Source: Tritonibacter multivorans (lineage in GTDB: Bacteria; Pseudomonadota; Alphaproteobacteria; Rhodobacterales; Rhodobacteraceae). Taken from it: DNA of 64,000 nucleotides. Shown here in pieces: positions 60,557 to 64,000 of the stretch (position 1 is its first letter; the number at the start of each line of letters is the position of its first letter). A program made the position numbers and the translations under genes. The stretch is taken from the NCBI RefSeq assembly GCF_001458415.1, contig NZ_CYSD01000019.1, positions 1-64,000 of the forward strand, written 5' to 3'. The notes below the pieces were generated by a model that searched no databases, had not been told where the DNA came from, and saw nothing but the letters and a program-made list of their open reading frames with translations.

Positions 60557-61756
60557 TTAGGAGCCGCTTAGTTCGGTGGCAATACGGTCCGCCAGCTGCG
60601 CTGCGACCTCGGATTTGGCCATGCGTGGCCAACTTTCCGCGCCCGCCTCCGAAATCAGCGTCACCGCATTCTCAGATCCGCCCATAATGCCGGTGCCTTC
60701 AGAGACATCATTGGCAACGATCCAGTCGCAGCCTTTGCGCAGCCGTTTGGCGGTGGCGTTGTCCAGCACGTCATTGGTTTCAGCGGCAAAGCCCACAACC
60801 AAGGACGGGCGGCCCTGTTCGAGGTTGGAAACCGCCTTCAATATGTCGGGATTTTCGGCAAATTCCAGCACGGGCAGCCCATCTTTGGACTTCTTCAGCT
60901 TGCGATCAGAGGCCGAGGTAACGCGCCAGTCGGCCACGGCGGCGGCAAAGATCGCCGCATCCACTGGCAGCGCGGCTTCAACCGCCGCCAGCATGTCGCA
61001 GGCGGTCTCCACAGGGACGACCGCAACGCCTGCGGGCGGCGCAACGCTTGCCGGGCCCGTGACAAAAACCACCTCTGCCCCGCGCGACGCCAAGGCACGG
61101 GCCAGCGCCACCCCCTGCGCCCCGGACGACCGGTTGGCGATATAGCGCACCGGGTCAATCGGTTCATGGGTCGGCCCCGAGGTCACCAGAACGCGTTTGC
61201 CCGTCAGCGGCCCATCGGACAGCTCTGTCTCGATCGCAGCGACAATCTCATCTGGTTCGGACAGGCGACCGGGGCCAAATTCACCGCAGGCCATAGAGCC
61301 CTCGTTCGGACCAATGACCTTAACGCCATCAGCGCGCAGGGTTGCCAGATTGCGCTGAGTGGCCGGGTGATCCCACATGCGCACGTTCATCGCAGGCGCA
61401 ACCATCACCTGCGTGTCCGTCGCCAGCAGCAGTGTAGAGGCCAGATCATTGGCCAGCCCCTGCGCCATTTTGGCCATCAGATCGGCCGTGGCCGGTGCCA
61501 CCACCACCAGATCCGCGGAACGCGACAGCTGGATATGGCCCATCTCGGCCTCGGTGGTCAGGTCAAACAGATCGCGGTGCACGGCCTCTCCGGCCAATGC
61601 AGAGACCGACAAGGGGGTGACAAATTCTTCGCCCGCGCGGGTCAGAACCGGGGTCACCGATGCGCCCTTGTCCTGCAAGCGCCGGATCAGCTCCAGCGAC
61701 TTATAGGCCGCAATGCCGCCGCCAATAATGAGAAGAATGCGTTTGCCTGCCAGCAT
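60557..61756 (-). CDS. coaBC: bifunctional phosphopantothenoylcysteine decarboxylase/synthetase
   Basis: 399 residues. The N-terminal CoaC flavoprotein (about 1-180) has GGGIAAYKSLELIRRLQ, the catalytic His in MGHIQLSRSADLVVVAPATA, VAPAMNVRMW (the PxMNxxMW motif) and the catalytic Cys in GSMACGEFGPGRLSEPDE. The C-terminal CoaB ligase (about 185-399) has VLVTSGPTHEPIDPVRYIAN, AAAVADWRVTSASDRKLKKS and VVGFAAETNDV. The two steps turn 4'-phosphopantothenate plus Cys into 4'-phosphopantetheine for coenzyme A. The start at 61756 (MLAGKRILLIIGGG) is preferred to 61801. Confidence 0.95.
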   Translation of the reverse strand: MLAGKRILLIIGGGIAAYKSLELIRRLQDKGASVTPVLTRAGEEFVTPLSVSALAGEAVHRDLFDLTTEAEMGHIQLSRSADLVVVAPATADLMAKMAQGLANDLASTLLLATDTQVMVAPAMNVRMWDHPATQRNLATLRADGVKVIGPNEGSMACGEFGPGRLSEPDEIVAAIETELSDGPLTGKRVLVTSGPTHEPIDPVRYIANRSSGAQGVALARALASRGAEVVFVTGPASVAPPAGVAVVPVETACDMLAAVEAALPVDAAIFAAAVADWRVTSASDRKLKKSKDGLPVLEFAENPDILKAVSNLEQGRPSLVVGFAAETNDVLDNATAKRLRKGCDWIVANDVSEGTGIMGGSENAVTLISEAGAESWPRMAKSEVAAQLADRIATELSGS

Positions 61757-61861
61757 TGTCTGCCCCCTGAGCATCCGGGATAGTGTTCCGAAGGCGACCA
61801 TAACGCTCTGCGGCGTTGGGTGAAACTGGTTTCCGTACGTCGCGCCCGCGTGACCGGTGGC

Positions 61862-64000
61862 TTAGCCAAGCGCCTGAAGCGTGGACAGGGTGCCGCTGCG
61901 GGTCACCTCCTGCCGGGCCAGATGGCCATATTGGTCCCGCACAAAACCCGCTCGGCGCGGCTGCGGCACCGCGGTCAGGGCACGCAGGGACGGGAACAGG
62001 GTGAACAGTTCGCGGCGGTCCGCCGCCGTCAGCCCCAGCACTGCTTGTGGCCCGGGCCAGAAGGTTTCGGTCGCGACCCCATCGGCAAAGATCACCTGAT
62101 GCGCCTCGGTCATAATGTGAATATAGCGCACCGAGGACACCCCCTGCGCAATGCGCGCGCGAGACTGGCGCAGTTCAGGCATGAACTTGGCACGCAGGAA
62201 CTGTTCTTCGCCCAAAAGCGCGCGGCCCGCTGCGCTGTGCCCCACAAGGAAACGGTGTTGCGGCGACACCAGAAGGTCACGTTCATTGCCCAAGAGCCCG
62301 CCTGCCTGCAACAACACCGGGCGCAATTCCGGCCGCGCGGCCAGTTCTGCCGCGCCGACATAGCGCGCCCCGGTCCAGATCACCGGCTGATAGCCATTGT
62401 CCGCTGTTTGCAGCAGATCGCCCACCCGGATCTGCTCGGCCGGGACCAACCCGCGCGCGGTGGCGATTTGAATGCCCGGCGTAAAACAGGGGATGCCCGC
62501 CGCATACATCTGCGGCGCGGTGTTGATCTGCCCCGGTGCCACCCCTTCGAGCACCAGCGTTTCGCCTTCGGGGAAGGTCAGCAGCGCATTGCCGCTGCCG
62601 TCATCAGTGACCACCACATCAAAGGCCCGCACCGCGCCACCCGCGCCCGTGCCGCCCGACAGGTCCGACACATCAATCTGGTCATTATAAAACCCGTCGA
62701 TGTCCGTATCTGCGGTATCGAAATCCGAAATCGTATCGGCCCCACCAGAGGTGGTCAGCACAAACTCATCAAACCCCGCGCCCCCGGTGAGACTGTCCAG
62801 GCCGAGCCCCCCCGTCAGCGTGTCGGCTCCGCTACCGCCAACTATTGTGTCATCGCCGGTTCCACCCTCAATGCTATCCGCACCGTCACCGCCATCAAGG
62901 CTGTCATTGTCAGCCCCGCCATAAATGGTGTCCGCCCCGGCCCCCGCAAAGATCGTGTCATCCCCGGCATTTCCCAGAAACCCAGACCCCGAGCTGTCGG
63001 CTGTTGCATCGACGCTGTCAGCAACTTTGGTCAGGTCTTGATGTTCGATCTCGTAAAAGCTGAGCGTGTCGCCACTGACAACCAACGTGCCTTCTTCATC
63101 GCCGCTGTAGGTAACGGTTGCCCCGCTGGACAGGTAGGTCGAAGCCCCCAGCGTATCTTCATCCGTGCCGCCTTCGCCGCCATAGATGGTGTCATCACCC
63201 ATGCTGCTTTCGTAGAAGATCGAGTCCGAGCCAGACCCCGCATCCACATAGTCGCCGTCATTGCGACCCGCGCCAATGGTGTCATCGCCATCGCCGCCTT
63301 CGATGCTGTCCACGCCATAGCTGCCATAGAGGTAATCCGCCCCGGTGCCCCCTTCCAGCGTGTCATCCCCAAACGACCCCTGTAGCGTGTCATCGCCAAT
63401 CCCGCCAACCACGCTGTCATCGCCGTAATCGCCTGACAGATAGTCAGAGCCATCCCCGCCGATCAGCGTGTCATTGTCATGCCCGCCATCCAGCGTGTCG
63501 TCACCTGTGCCGCCGACCATGCTGTCATCGCCATAGCGGCCATACAGCACATCGTCATCCGCGCCGCCATCCAGCGTGTCATTGCCAGTGCCGCCCCGCA
63601 GGGTATCATTGCCTGCACCACCATCGATGCTGTCATCAAGCGACACCGCCAGGGTCGGGTCCAGCTCTGCATCGGTGCCATCGGTGATCAGCGGGTCCGT
63701 GTCTGTGTCGAAGAAAGATTCCCCCGCAAGGATCTCATCCGCAGCTGAGCCGTCGTTTTCATTAAACATCGCCATGACAGCGATCGCATTGCCGTCGCCA
63801 TCGGTGCCGGTCACTGTAAAGATACCGCTGCCCGCCGTGCCATCGCCAAAGGCAGACTGGCCCACCACACCATTGTTGATAATGACAATGTCGCCATTTT
63901 CATCAACAAAGCTGATGTCGACAATGTCCCCCGCCACCAGCGTTGTGGTGTCGTCCAAATACAGCATCAGGTCAGAGACCTGCGACGAATTCACATCCGC
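61862..64000 (-). CDS. RTX calcium-binding protein with C-terminal Hint domain (5' end off the right edge)
   Basis: At least 712 residues; the frame is open at the window edge (GCG GAT before the GTG at 63994), so the true start is beyond it. Two blocks of GGxGxDxL/I nonapeptides (nt about 63,634-63,169 and 62,986-62,771) fold into Ca-filled beta-rolls and mark type I secretion. A Hint_2-type domain follows from [20 protein letters not shown] through [13 protein letters not shown] and [20 protein letters not shown]. Such RTX-Hint proteins are common in Roseobacter and are thought to be large exported surface or biofilm proteins. The usual C-terminal type I secretion signal is replaced by the Hint part. 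Confidence 0.85.
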   Translation of the reverse strand, partial: ADVNSSQVSDLMLYLDDTTTLVAGDIVDISFVDENGDIVIINNGVVGQSAFGDGTAGSGIFTVTGTDGDGNAIAVMAMFNENDGSAADEILAGESFFDTDTDPLITDGTDAELDPTLAVSLDDSIDGGAGNDTLRGGTGNDTLDGGADDDVLYGRYGDDSMVGGTGDDTLDGGHDNDTLIGGDGSDYLSGDYGDDSVVGGIGDDTLQGSFGDDTLEGGTGADYLYGSYGVDSIEGGDGDDTIGAGRNDGDYVDAGSGSDSIFYESSMGDDTIYGGEGGTDEDTLGASTYLSSGATVTYSGDEEGTLVVSGDTLSFYEIEHQDLTKVADSVDATADSSGSGFLGNAGDDTIFAGAGADTIYGGADNDSLDGGDGADSIEGGTGDDTIVGGSGADTLTGGLGLDSLTGGAGFDEFVLTTSGGADTISDFDTADTDIDGFYNDQIDVSDLSGGTGAGGAVRAFDVVVTDDGSGNALLTFPEGETLVLEGVAPGQINTAPQMYAAGIPCFTPGIQIATARGLVPAEQIRVGDLLQTADNGYQPVIWTGARYVGAAELAARPELRPVLLQAGGLLGNERDLLVSPQHRFLVGHSAAGRALLGEEQFLRAKFMPELRQSRARIAQGVSSVRYIHIMTEAHQVIFADGVATETFWPGPQAVLGLTAADRRELFTLFPSLRALTAVPQPRRAGFVRDQYGHLARQEVTRSGTLSTLQALG
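62771..62986 (-). repeat. RTX nonapeptide-coding repeats, block 2
   Basis: About eight units of the form GG-x-G-x-D-x-(L/I)-x in the RTX/Hint gene (for example [20 protein letters not shown]). The 27-bp DNA period is visible on the plus strand as recurrent GTGTCATC and CCGCC words. Confidence 0.85.
63169..63634 (-). repeat. RTX nonapeptide-coding repeats, block 1
   Basis: About 15 units (for example [20 protein letters not shown] and [20 protein letters not shown]), some with aromatic substitutions (GSY, GDY) at the second Gly of the unit. They predict a long calcium-dependent beta-roll upstream of the Hint domain. Confidence 0.85.

Noticed and set aside
62771-63634. Short recurring GTGTCATC/CCGCC words that could be taken for a CRISPR-like array
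   Set aside because: The repeats are in frame every 27 bases and code for RTX nonapeptides; there are no identical repeats with unique spacers.

Overview
The window looks like chromosomal DNA of a Roseobacter-type alphaproteobacterium (Rhodobacterales). The DNA is GC-rich. It carries a class I (archaeal-type) lysyl-tRNA synthetase, an NDUFS4-like complex I accessory subunit, a membrane-anchored MoeB-like E1 enzyme, an RTX/Hint calcium-binding protein, TauABC-type transport genes, and three copies of an intergenic hairpin-plus-motif repeat that I associate with this group. Family calls come from reading the translated sequence and from memory of the families; no database search was run.

Left end (1-5.3 kb): the terminal part of an IS3-family element (orfA on the minus strand) abuts a 218-residue remnant of the HsdR subunit of a type I restriction system, so that system looks broken here. 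Then come the NDUFS4-like subunit, uvrB, an AT-rich islet with an unknown membrane protein and a long nested hairpin, a small lipoprotein and an ABM-fold monooxygenase-like protein.

5.4-25 kb: a predicted outer-membrane barrel, a PPOx-fold protein, a large orphan beta-helix protein, a DUF4864-like protein, class I lysS, a DxD glycosyltransferase, a TerB-like protein, an orphan sugar-binding protein, a tauABC-type ABC operon whose permease carries an unusual extracytoplasmic insertion, dacB, nadD, a MarR-GNAT fusion with inverted repeats in front, an AT-rich lipoprotein islet, ettA and a small membrane protein.

25-42 kb: an arylesterase divergent from an ybbA-ybbP ABC pair, an NsrR-like Rrf2 regulator with an FNR-type box upstream, gltX, a Tat-type metallo-beta-lactamase-fold protein, a FAD amine oxidoreductase, nadE, a secreted protein with 18 exact 23-residue MORN repeats, an unknown protein, leuA behind a leucine-rich leader peptide and hairpin, a TPR-sulfotransferase and rlmJ.

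42-64 kb: the complete cell-elongation operon mreB-mreC-mreD-mrdA-rodA; a LysR regulator divergent from a VOC protein and a 2-hydroxyacid dehydrogenase; an unknown 423-residue protein; an M3 oligopeptidase; a polar amino-acid ABC permease and binding protein; moeB-like and dut; the light-sensing pair bphO-bphP (heme oxygenase makes biliverdin, the bacteriophytochrome hybrid kinase senses red/far-red light); coaBC; and the 3' part of an RTX/Hint protein that runs off the right edge.

No tRNA, rRNA, CRISPR array, phage module or complete defence island was seen. The most unusual items are the TauC-like permease with Ig/cadherin-like segments, the bacteriophytochrome with a Trp in its PxSDIP motif, the secreted MORN protein, the leucine leader in front of leuA, and the IS-truncated restriction gene.
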